Below, one piece after another: positions 1 through 14,383 of a stretch of 64,000 nucleotides of DNA (positions are counted from its first letter, which is position 1; each line of letters begins with the position of its first letter). This DNA comes from UBA966 sp046350355 (lineage in GTDB: Bacteria; Planctomycetota; Phycisphaerae; Phycisphaerales; SM1A02): the NCBI GenBank assembly GCA_046350355.1, contig JAXMAN010000004.1, positions 1 through 64,000 on the forward strand, written 5' to 3'. Made by a program: the position numbers and the translations under genes. Below the pieces are notes generated by a model. That model was not told where the DNA came from. It worked only from the letters and a program-made list of their open reading frames with translations, and searched no databases.

Positions 1-37
1 CGGCGCGGCGGTCCGCGGCCACGCCGCCGCAAAAGCA

Positions 38-68
38 CCGAAGGGAGCCCGCGCGGGGCTCCCTTCGG
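38..68 (-). terminator. Intrinsic terminator of the secretin gene
   Basis: A perfect 13-bp stem (CCGAAGGGAGCCC at 38-50 with its complement at 56-68) encloses a 5-base loop. Read on the minus strand it is followed by TGCTTTT, so it fits a rho-independent terminator about 50 bases after the stop codon at 117. Confidence 0.8.
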
Positions 69-116
69 GAGGGTTCTCGGAGTTGCGGCGCGCCCGTCGG
101 GCGGCCTGCGCGGGAC

Positions 117-3221
<3,105 letters not shown>

Positions 3222-3475
3222 GTCTGCTCCTGGTGACACAACACAACCGCCGCCGCGCGGCGGGAGGCACTGGGATCGTTCGGACGGCGGCGTCCGAAGG
3301 ATCGACCTGTCCGCGGATTTCCAGTGAGCGGCGGCGCCGCATCGACCGGTCGGCCGGGGAACAAGCGGCGGCAAGGTACCCCGCACCCGTCCGGGGCGCA
3401 AAGGCACCGCCGCGCGCCGGGGGACAACCTGTCGAGCAAAGGCATCCCAGGGTGGGGTCGAGGGGGTCTCCCCGC

Positions 3476-3481
3476 TACACT
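3476..3481 (+). promoter_or_regulatory. Putative leaderless -10 of carA
   Basis: TACACT ends 10 bases before the carA ATG, and no Shine-Dalgarno sequence lies between. Transcription from this hexamer would begin at or next to the start codon. No clear -35 is visible. Confidence 0.5.
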
Positions 3482-3491
3482 CGCTCCCCCG

Positions 3492-4694
3492 ATGAGCAGC
3501 GCAAATCACGCCGTGATCGGCCGACTCGCACTCGAAGACGGCACGGTCTTCGTCGGCCGGGCGTTCGGAGCCTGTTCGGATGAGACCGGGGCCGGCGGCG
3601 AGGTGGTCTTCAACACCGCCATGTGCGGCTACCAGGAGGCGCTCACCGACCCCTCCTACACCGGGCAGATCCTGGTGATGACGGCCCCGGAGATGGGCAA
3701 CTACGGCATTTCCAAGGAGGATGTCGAGAGCGCGTCCGTCGCGGTGAAGGGCTTCGTGGTGCGCGAGCTGGTGCGCACGCCCAGCAACCACCGCGCCGAG
3801 ATCGGCCTCTCCGAGTGGCTCGCCGCGGCGGGCGTCTGCGGGCTCGAGGGGATCGACACGCGCGCGCTCGTGCGCATCCTGCGCTCGCAGGGCGCGCTGC
3901 GCGGGATCGTGTGGAGCGGCTCCGGGCGCACCGACCAGGAGCTGGTCGAGATGGCGCGCGCGCTGCCCTCGATGAACGGACAGAACCTCGCGGGCGCGGT
4001 GAGCCCGCACGAGAGCAGCCGCTGGCGCGAGGGGCTGGGCACCTGGACGCTGCGCGGCCAGCCGCGCGCGGGCGGGACCTTCAAGGTGGTCGCGCTCGAC
4101 TGCGGCGCCAAGAGCAACATCTACCGCAACCTCACCGAGCGCGGCTGCGAGATCGAGGTCGTCCCGCACGACTTCACCGCCGCGGAGATCCGCGCGCGCC
4201 GGCCCGACGGCCTCTTCATCTCCAACGGCCCCGGCGATCCCGCCGCGGTCGAGAAGACCATCGCGACGCTGCGCGAGATCGCCGGCGAGGTGCCCACCTT
4301 CGGCATCTGCCTGGGCCACCAGCTCCTGGCGCTGGCGCTGGGCGCGCGCACCTGGAAGCTCAAGTTCGGCCACCGCGGCGCGAACCAGCCGGTGCGCAAC
4401 CTGCTTACCGGCCGCGTCGAGATCACCAGCCAGAACCACGGCTTCTGCGTCGACGAGGAGTCGCTGCGCGCCGTCGGCGGCGAGCCCACGCACGTCCACC
4501 TCAACGACGGCACGCTCGCGGGCTTCCGGCACACGACGCGCCCGATCTTCAGCGTGCAGTACCACCCCGAGGCGAGCCCCGGCCCGCACGATTCGGCGTA
4601 CCTCTTCGACTGCTTCGTCACGATGATGCAGACGCGCCGGCCGATCACCGCGGCGGACATGGAAGCCGCGCAGAAGGCGCTCGCGGCGGTCTGA
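3492..4694 (+). CDS. carA: Carbamoyl-phosphate synthase small (glutaminase) subunit
   Basis: The 400-residue product hydrolyses glutamine and passes ammonia to the large subunit CarB, the first step of pyrimidine and arginine synthesis. The N-terminal part has the CarA-specific fold signature (GEVVFNTAMCGYQE) and the C-terminal class I glutaminase has the nucleophile elbow GICLGHQ with Cys273 and the His358/Glu360 pair in YHPEASPGPHDS. Length is normal for the family. The start at MSSANHAV was preferred over an in-frame ATG 56 codons upstream because the upstream residues are low-complexity and a -10-like TACACT lies just before. carB is not in the window; pyrB, which uses the same product, is 28 kb away. 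Confidence 0.96.
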   Translation: MSSANHAVIGRLALEDGTVFVGRAFGACSDETGAGGEVVFNTAMCGYQEALTDPSYTGQILVMTAPEMGNYGISKEDVESASVAVKGFVVRELVRTPSNHRAEIGLSEWLAAAGVCGLEGIDTRALVRILRSQGALRGIVWSGSGRTDQELVEMARALPSMNGQNLAGAVSPHESSRWREGLGTWTLRGQPRAGGTFKVVALDCGAKSNIYRNLTERGCEIEVVPHDFTAAEIRARRPDGLFISNGPGDPAAVEKTIATLREIAGEVPTFGICLGHQLLALALGARTWKLKFGHRGANQPVRNLLTGRVEITSQNHGFCVDEESLRAVGGEPTHVHLNDGTLAGFRHTTRPIFSVQYHPEASPGPHDSAYLFDCFVTMMQTRRPITAADMEAAQKALAAV

Positions 4695-4710
4695 CGCGCC
4701 GCGCGCCACG

Positions 4711-7077
<2,367 letters not shown>

Positions 7078-7122
7078 GCCGCAGCCCGCGATTCTCCGCG
7101 CCATTTTTGGGGCGATTTCCCC

Positions 7123-7128
7123 TACAAT
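7123..7128 (+). promoter_or_regulatory. Putative -10 box of the kgd-odhB operon
   Basis: TACAAT lies 61 bases before the kgd start, in the only AT-richer stretch between priA and kgd. There is no convincing TTGACA-like hexamer 17 bases upstream. Unlike many genes here, this one would have a leader with a Shine-Dalgarno AGGAG at 7173-7177. Confidence 0.4.
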
Positions 7129-7189
7129 CGTCGGGCTTTCGAGCCGCGCGCCGGAGTGGCCGCGCCGGAGGCAGGAGCTGCACTTTCCC

Positions 7190-10039
7190 ATGTCCGAACC
7201 CGCCTCGGGCCACGGCCAACGCCCGTCCGCCTCGCCTGCCGCCGCCGGCCAGTCCGTCAACGGCTGGTCCAGCGACTACATCGAGCAGCTCTACGAGGCG
7301 TGGAAAGCGGATCCGGGCTCGGTCGACGCCTCGTGGAACCAGCTCTTCCTGGGCTTCGACCTGGGCCTGGCGCGCTCCGCCGAGGGCGCCGCGCACCCCG
7401 CGGCGGCCGCCCCCCCCGCCGCCGGCGCCGAGGATGGCGCGCAGTCGCGCGTCGACGCGCTCATCGAGGGCTACCGCCGCCTGGGCCACCTGGCCGCGGA
7501 CCTGGACCCGCTGGGCACGCAGCGCCCCTTCCCCAAGGAGCTCGAGCTCGCCTCCTTCGGCCTGAGCGACGCGGACCTCGCGCGCGTCTTCGCGACCGGC
7601 ACGCTGCCCATCGGCGCGCGCGCCACGCTCGCGGACATCGTCGCCTTCCTGCGCAAGGCCTACTGCGGCAGCGTCGGCGCGGAGTTCGGCTTCATCTCCT
7701 GCCCCGCCAAGCGCGCGTGGCTGCAGGAGCGGCTGGAGAACCTCGCGGCGCGCACCGTCGTCGGCAGCGAGGCGAAGCAGCGCATCCTCTCCAAGCTGGT
7801 CCTCGCGGACGGGCTGGAGAACTTCCTCGCGACGCGCTACATCGGCAAGAAGCGCTTCGGCCTCGAGGGTGGCGAGTCGCTGCTCGTGCTGATCGACGGC
7901 ATGTTCACCACCGCCGCGCGCGCGGGCGCCGAGGAGTGCGTGATGGGCATGGCCCACCGCGGCCGCGTCAACGTGCTGCACAACGTCGCGGGCAAGAGCG
8001 CCGAGATGCTCTTCACCGAGTTCGACGAGAGCTGGCACGCGGCCTTCGAGCACGGCGGCGGCGACGTCAAGTACCACCAGGGCTTCAGCGGCGTCTACAT
8101 CCTGCCCGACAGCGGCAGCATGCGCGTCTCGCTCTGCGCGAACCCCAGCCACCTGGAGTTCGTCGCGGGCGTCTGCACCGGCCGCGCGCGCGCGCGCCAG
8201 GAGCACGCGCCGGGCGGGCTGGAGGAAGGCCGCAAGCGCATCCTCCCGCTGCTCATTCACGGCGACGCCGCGCTGCCCGGACAGGGCGTGGTCGCCGAGG
8301 TGCTGAACATGTGCGGCCTCGACGGCTACGACGTGGGCGGCACGCTGCACATCGTCATCAACAACCAGGTCGGCTTCACGACCGACAGCGCCGACTCCTA
8401 CGCCGGCCCCTACTGCACCAACGTCGCCCGCATCGTCGAGGCGCCGGTGATGCACGTCAACGGCGGCGACGCCGAGGCGTGCGCCTTCGTCGCGAAGCTC
8501 GCGGCGGAGTGGCGCACCACCTTCCACGAGGACTTCTTCGTGGACATGTGGTGCTGGCGCAAGAACGGCCACAACGAGACGGACGAGCCCAACTTCACGC
8601 AGCCGCTGCTCTACCAGCGCGTGCGCGCCGCGAAGCCCGTCATGCAGCGCTACGCCGACCAGCTCGTCGCGGAGGGCGTGATCGAGCCCGACGCGGCGGA
8701 CCTGGAGATGCGCGCGCTCTTCAACTCGCTCGACGCCGCGCAGCAGCGCGCGCGCACGACGCCGGTCTTCCCCGGACACGAGCCCTTCGCGGGCGCGTGG
8801 GCGGGCCTCACCAGCGCGTGCACGCAGGAGCCGGTCGCCACGGGCGTGCCGCTCAAGACGCTGAAGGCGCTCGCGAAGCAGCTCGGCGCGCTCCCCGAGG
8901 GCTTCAACGCGCACAAGACCGTCGCCAAGGGCGTGCAGTCGCGCGTGGCGCTCGACGGCCCCGTGGACTGGGCGCTCGCGGAGCTGCTCGCGTACGGCTC
9001 GCTGGTGCTCGAGGGCGACAGCGTCCGCATCACCGGCCAGGACGTGAAGCGCGGCACCTTCAGCCACCGCCACGCCGCCGCGGTCGACCAGCAGACGGGC
9101 GAGCAGTACATCGCGCTGCGCCACCTCTCCGGCGCGAAGGGACGCTTCGAGATCCACAACTCGCCGCTCACCGAGTGCGCGTGCGTGGGCTTCGAGTACG
9201 GCTTCTCGCTGGTGGACCCGAAGTGGCTGGTGATCTGGGAGGCGCAGTTCGGCGACTTCGCCAACGGCGCGCAGGTGCTCTTCGACCAGTTCATCGCCGC
9301 CGCCGAGGCGAAGTGGTTCCGCTGCAGCGGGCTCACGCTCTTCCTGCCCCACGGCTACGAGGGGCAGGGCCCGGAGCACTCGAGCGCGCGCATGGAGCGA
9401 TTCCTCGCGCTGGCCGCGCAGGACAACCTGCAGGTCGTCTACCCGACGACCACCGCGCAGGTCTTCCACGTGCTGCGTCGCCAGGTGAAGCGCAACTTCC
9501 GCAAGCCGCTCGTGGTGATGACCCCCAAGAGCATGCTGCGGCTGCCCGCCGCGCAGAGTCCGGTGCAGGAGTTCGTCGACGGCCAGTTCCAGACGGTGAT
9601 CCCCGATCCCGCGCGCCCCGAGGCGTCCGGCGTCACGCGCATCGTCTTCTGCACGGGCAAGCTCTTCCACGAGCTCGACGCGCAGCGCAAGGCCAACGGC
9701 AACGCGACGGTCGCGCTCGTGCGCATCGAGCAGCCCTACCCCTTCCCCGCCGACGAGGTCGCCGCGCAGCTCGCGCGCTACCGCAAGGCCGAGGCGGTCT
9801 GGGTGCAGGAGGAGCCGCAGAACGCGGGCGCGTGGAGCTTCATGCTCGAGCAGTTCCTGGAGCGCTTCGACCGCCGCCTGAAGTACATCGGCCGTCCGCC
9901 GCAGGCGAGCCCCGCGGTGGGAAGCCTGAAGGCGCACGTGGTCGAGCAGGCGCGCCTGGTCGCGGAGGCCGTCGGCCCCGCGCCGGACGCGGCGAAGGAG
10001 AAGCCGGGCGCGGGCACGAAGGCCGCGGCGGCGCACTGA
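7190..10039 (+). CDS. sucA: 2-oxoglutarate dehydrogenase E1 component
   Basis: This 949-residue thiamine-diphosphate enzyme decarboxylates 2-oxoglutarate in the citric acid cycle. The N-terminus carries the short E1 docking segment (YIEQLYEAWKADP, WNQLF) seen in SucA proteins, so it is not the larger Kgd fusion with an E2 domain. The catalytic core contains GMAHRGRVNVL, NNQVGFTTD and a C-terminal transketolase-like half (LPHGYEGQGPEHSSARMER). Length is normal. An AGGAG lies 12 bases before the ATG. It precedes the E2 gene by 85 bases; the E3 (lpd) gene is not in the window. Confidence 0.96.
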   Translation: MSEPASGHGQRPSASPAAAGQSVNGWSSDYIEQLYEAWKADPGSVDASWNQLFLGFDLGLARSAEGAAHPAAAAPPAAGAEDGAQSRVDALIEGYRRLGHLAADLDPLGTQRPFPKELELASFGLSDADLARVFATGTLPIGARATLADIVAFLRKAYCGSVGAEFGFISCPAKRAWLQERLENLAARTVVGSEAKQRILSKLVLADGLENFLATRYIGKKRFGLEGGESLLVLIDGMFTTAARAGAEECVMGMAHRGRVNVLHNVAGKSAEMLFTEFDESWHAAFEHGGGDVKYHQGFSGVYILPDSGSMRVSLCANPSHLEFVAGVCTGRARARQEHAPGGLEEGRKRILPLLIHGDAALPGQGVVAEVLNMCGLDGYDVGGTLHIVINNQVGFTTDSADSYAGPYCTNVARIVEAPVMHVNGGDAEACAFVAKLAAEWRTTFHEDFFVDMWCWRKNGHNETDEPNFTQPLLYQRVRAAKPVMQRYADQLVAEGVIEPDAADLEMRALFNSLDAAQQRARTTPVFPGHEPFAGAWAGLTSACTQEPVATGVPLKTLKALAKQLGALPEGFNAHKTVAKGVQSRVALDGPVDWALAELLAYGSLVLEGDSVRITGQDVKRGTFSHRHAAAVDQQTGEQYIALRHLSGAKGRFEIHNSPLTECACVGFEYGFSLVDPKWLVIWEAQFGDFANGAQVLFDQFIAAAEAKWFRCSGLTLFLPHGYEGQGPEHSSARMERFLALAAQDNLQVVYPTTTAQVFHVLRRQVKRNFRKPLVVMTPKSMLRLPAAQSPVQEFVDGQFQTVIPDPARPEASGVTRIVFCTGKLFHELDAQRKANGNATVALVRIEQPYPFPADEVAAQLARYRKAEAVWVQEEPQNAGAWSFMLEQFLERFDRRLKYIGRPPQASPAVGSLKAHVVEQARLVAEAVGPAPDAAKEKPGAGTKAAAAH

Positions 10040-10124
10040 CCGACACCCGACGAACGACGCGCGCGCCCGCGGGCCTCCGCGGCGCGCCGAACACGCATCG
10101 CAGCATTCGCAGACGGAGAACGCC

Positions 10125-11432
<1,308 letters not shown>

Positions 11433-11434
11433 CG

Positions 11435-11466
11435 GAAAATATGCCGGGCATGCCCGGCATATTTTC
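11435..11466. terminator. 32-bp perfect palindrome, copy 1 (bidirectional terminator)
   Basis: GAAAATATGCCGGGCA is followed directly by its reverse complement. It lies three bases after the odhB stop and ten bases after the stop of the convergent dehydrogenase/dockerin gene, and would end transcripts in both directions with a T-rich 3' arm. The identical 32 bases occur again at 14328-14359. Confidence 0.75.
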
Positions 11467-11475
11467 GAGGTTCGG

Positions 11476-14256
11476 CTAGCGCGGGCAGGGTCCCCAGGCG
11501 GCGAGCAGGGCGCCGAGGTCCGCGCCGTCGATCTGGCCGTTGGCGTCCAGGTCGAGCTGCCAGGATTCCGGCGTGGTCGCGCCCCACGCCCCCAGAAGCA
11601 GGCCGATGTCGGCGCCGCCGACCTGGCCATCGCGGTCGACGTCGAGCCTGCAGCCCAGCACGCCCTCGCAGTCGGGGTACAGCGCGACGGAAGCCTGCGT
11701 CGAGAGTCCCAGCGGATCGGTCGCCGTGAACTGCAGCTCCACCCAGAAGGTGTCGGTGCCGCAGCCCAGCGGCGAGATCACCGCGGTCGTCTCGCACGCG
11801 GGATCCTCGGGCTCCGGATGGATGTGCGTGTTGTGGTGCAGGATCGCACGCCAGGCACAGGACACCTGTCCAGGATGGTCCGGATCGTCGACCTGCGCGC
11901 GCAGCGGCAGGGTCGAGTTCGACGCCATGCTGTAGAGCTGTCCATCCTGTGGGGAGAGGATGTGCACGCTCGGGGGCTCGTCATCGGTCCAGATGGGGAT
12001 CTCCTGCGAGACGCCCAGTCCCTGGCCGTCCGTCACGGTCAGACGCACCGTTCGCACCGCGGGCGCGCCCGTGCCGTGGAAGACGGCGGACACCACGCTT
12101 CCCTGGGTGGCGCCGCGACCATCGGCGAAGTCCCATTCGAAGAAGAGCCGGTCGCCGTCGGGATCGGTGGAGCCGCTTGCGTCGAAATCCACCATCAGCG
12201 GCGCGGCGCCCACCGGCGCGCTCGTCGTCACGCGCACGACCGGCGCATGGTTGCCGCCGGGCGCGTACCGGTAGCGGGTGAGTCCGCCGGAGACATCCAC
12301 GACGAAGAGCGATTCCGCGTCGGCGGCGGGGAAGATCCCCACGATCCCGCCGGGCCGCTGCTCGAAGGGCTCGATGTGCGTGACGAGGCCGTCCTCCAGG
12401 GTCGCCGCGCGGATCCAGCCGTCGGCGTAGTCCGCCAGCCAGAGACGGCCGCGCCACTGCGCGGGCCAGGAAGAGAGCGCCACCGGCGCGGCCGCGATGG
12501 CGCAGCTTCCGCCGAAGGGCTCGCCCGTCGCTCCCCCGGCCGTGCCGACGGTGCGCGCGACCGCGGCATCTCCGCTCCACCCCGCGGTCCGCGCGCCTGC
12601 CGACCCGTGGGGCCAGTCGACGATTGGTCGCCGGTGGAGCCCGCGGCGCGAAGACTCCGGAATCTCCGGGTACGCGCCCCCGACGCTTGGAGCCATCGCA
12701 TCGATCGCCGCCGCGACGGGCGCGCCCGCGGGATCCGCCGCGCCGATGCCCGCGAGCTGGATCTGGTGCCACCCCGCCACCTGCGTCCCGATGGGGAACG
12801 CGAGCAGACGCCACTGCGTCCACGACCCCGTCGCGGGAAGGGCGAGCGTGCCCACGGGTGCGTTGTCGATGCGGACGGTGCAGCTCGAATCGGCGCCGCC
12901 GTTGGCGTAGCGCACCAGGAGGGTCTGCTCGCCGCCGTTGAAGGGAATCCAGAGCTGCAGGCTGCTCCCGGTGCTCGCCGCCAGCGCGCGGTAGCCCCAC
13001 GAGAGGAAGCCGCCGGGCTCGCTGCGCGGGGGCGCGCTCGTGCCCGTGCCGTCCTCCGCCTGCCGCATTGCGCACGGGACGATCCAGTCCAGCGTCACGA
13101 GCGATTCTTGCTGCAGCAGGTCGCGGAACCGCAGGAAGGGCTCGCAGCCCCCGCTGCCGGCGAGCGGGTTGGGCGCCTCGGTGCACTGCGGCGAGACCCA
13201 GGCGTATTCGGTGGTGCGCTCATGTCCTTCGTGGATGGGCCACCCCAGGTCGAGTCCCGGCGCGTCGACGATGCTGACCTCCTCCCACGAGCCCCAGCCG
13301 ACGTCGCTCACCACGAATGCTCCGGGATCGCCGTCGCCGGGCAGGTGAGCGCCGGTCCCCGGCACATGCGAGACGCGGAAGGGATTGCGCAGCCCCATCG
13401 CCCAGACGCGGCTGCGCGGCGCACGCGGGTGCGCGGGGTCGAAGAACGGGTTGCTCGCGACGCCGTCGCCGGTGGCGGGGTCCAGGCGCAGCAGCTTGCC
13501 GTTGAGGCAGTCGCGAAGCTGCGCGCGGTAGGCGCCCACATCCTCGCTCGGACGCAGAATGCCGCTGGCGAGCGCGTCCTCGCGGAATCCGGTGGGCATC
13601 GGGCCGCCGGTGTCGACGGTCGTGTAGTCCGCCGAGTCGCCGGCGCTCAGCAGCAGCGTGCCATCCTCGCCGAAGGACAGCGATCCCACGCCGTGCGACT
13701 CGCCGAAGAGGGGGATGCCATCCTCCTTCGTGATGCCCAGCAGCACCAGGCGCGATTCGGCGTGGCAGTGCTCGAAGCCCTCGTCGGGGTCCGCGGTGTA
13801 GCGCGTGACGCGACCGATGGTCGCGGCGCTGGTCACGGTGGTCGCGGGGTTGTACTGCGCGGTGCCGAAGAAGTCGAGATGGTGCCGGTCCACCGCGTAT
13901 GCGAGGTAGATGTGCCCGTTGTGCTCGAAGTCGGGATCGAGCGCGAGGCCGAGCATGCCATGGTCGCGCCAGGCGAGGACCTCGTCGGAGATGTCGAGCA
14001 TCGGCGTGGCGTGGCGCGTGCCGTCGGCCTCGACCATCCAGACGCGGCCCGCGCGCTCCCACGCGATGACGCGGCCGTCGGGCAGCGGCGCGACGCCGAC
14101 GAGCTCGTTCCAGCCGCTGCCGACCGCCTCGGCGACGAAGCCCGCCGGCGGATCGGCGCGCGCGGACGACGCGGGCGCGAGCGCGAGCGCAAGCGCGCCC
14201 GACACCGCGCCCGCGAGGCCGGCGGAAAACAGAAGATGACGCCCGGCGCGGCGCAT
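11476..14256 (-). CDS. Secreted PQQ-type sugar dehydrogenase-like protein with PKD and dockerin-like domains
   Basis: The 926-residue product has a signal peptide (LLFSAGLAGAVSGALALAL... cut near ARA), then a six-bladed propeller of the glucose/sorbosone dehydrogenase family, recognisable by MLGLALDPDFEHNGHIYLAY, LLSAGDSADY, WAMGLRNPFRVS and GWGSWEEVSIVDAPGLDLGW. The usual dehydrogenase is interrupted by a carbohydrate-binding-like insert (residues about 420-530). A PKD-type domain (VDFDASGSTDPDGDRLFFEWDF) follows, and the end carries two dockerin-like repeats, LDVDRDGQVGGADIGLLL and LDLDANGQIDGADLGALL. Substrate is unknown. Such tails are usual in secreted Phycisphaerae proteins. The gene sits alone between two copies of the same palindrome. 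Confidence 0.85.
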   Translation of the reverse strand: MRRAGRHLLFSAGLAGAVSGALALALAPASSARADPPAGFVAEAVGSGWNELVGVAPLPDGRVIAWERAGRVWMVEADGTRHATPMLDISDEVLAWRDHGMLGLALDPDFEHNGHIYLAYAVDRHHLDFFGTAQYNPATTVTSAATIGRVTRYTADPDEGFEHCHAESRLVLLGITKEDGIPLFGESHGVGSLSFGEDGTLLLSAGDSADYTTVDTGGPMPTGFREDALASGILRPSEDVGAYRAQLRDCLNGKLLRLDPATGDGVASNPFFDPAHPRAPRSRVWAMGLRNPFRVSHVPGTGAHLPGDGDPGAFVVSDVGWGSWEEVSIVDAPGLDLGWPIHEGHERTTEYAWVSPQCTEAPNPLAGSGGCEPFLRFRDLLQQESLVTLDWIVPCAMRQAEDGTGTSAPPRSEPGGFLSWGYRALAASTGSSLQLWIPFNGGEQTLLVRYANGGADSSCTVRIDNAPVGTLALPATGSWTQWRLLAFPIGTQVAGWHQIQLAGIGAADPAGAPVAAAIDAMAPSVGGAYPEIPESSRRGLHRRPIVDWPHGSAGARTAGWSGDAAVARTVGTAGGATGEPFGGSCAIAAAPVALSSWPAQWRGRLWLADYADGWIRAATLEDGLVTHIEPFEQRPGGIVGIFPAADAESLFVVDVSGGLTRYRYAPGGNHAPVVRVTTSAPVGAAPLMVDFDASGSTDPDGDRLFFEWDFADGRGATQGSVVSAVFHGTGAPAVRTVRLTVTDGQGLGVSQEIPIWTDDEPPSVHILSPQDGQLYSMASNSTLPLRAQVDDPDHPGQVSCAWRAILHHNTHIHPEPEDPACETTAVISPLGCGTDTFWVELQFTATDPLGLSTQASVALYPDCEGVLGCRLDVDRDGQVGGADIGLLLGAWGATTPESWQLDLDANGQIDGADLGALLAAWGPCPR

Positions 14257-14262
14257 CCCCGC

Positions 14263-14268
14263 ACTCTA
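14263..14268 (-). promoter_or_regulatory. Putative leaderless -10 of the dehydrogenase/dockerin gene
   Basis: On the minus strand TAGAGT is followed by six bases (GCGGGG) and then the ATG at 14256. No ribosome binding site fits in between. Confidence 0.45.
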
Positions 14269-14327
14269 GTCCGTTCCGTCACGCGCGCCAGCGACGCAGG
14301 GGAAACCGCCCCCGCTTGCTTTCCCTA

Positions 14328-14359
14328 GAAAATATGCCGGGCATGCCCGGCATATTTTC
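14328..14359. terminator. 32-bp perfect palindrome, copy 2 (terminator after ftsI)
   Basis: This is base-for-base the same palindrome as at 11435-11466. It lies 25 bases after the ftsI stop codon and can end the long envelope/division transcript. A decayed half copy (CATGCCCGGCGTGTTTTC) follows at 14364-14381. Confidence 0.75.
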
Positions 14360-14383
14360 CGGTCATGCCCGGCGTGTTTTCGG

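Noticed and set aside
11435..14359. The two identical palindromes as ends of a transposon
   Set aside because: They are self-complementary so orientation is undefined, no target-site duplication is visible, and the gene between is not a transposase. They are better read as terminators of a repeated type.
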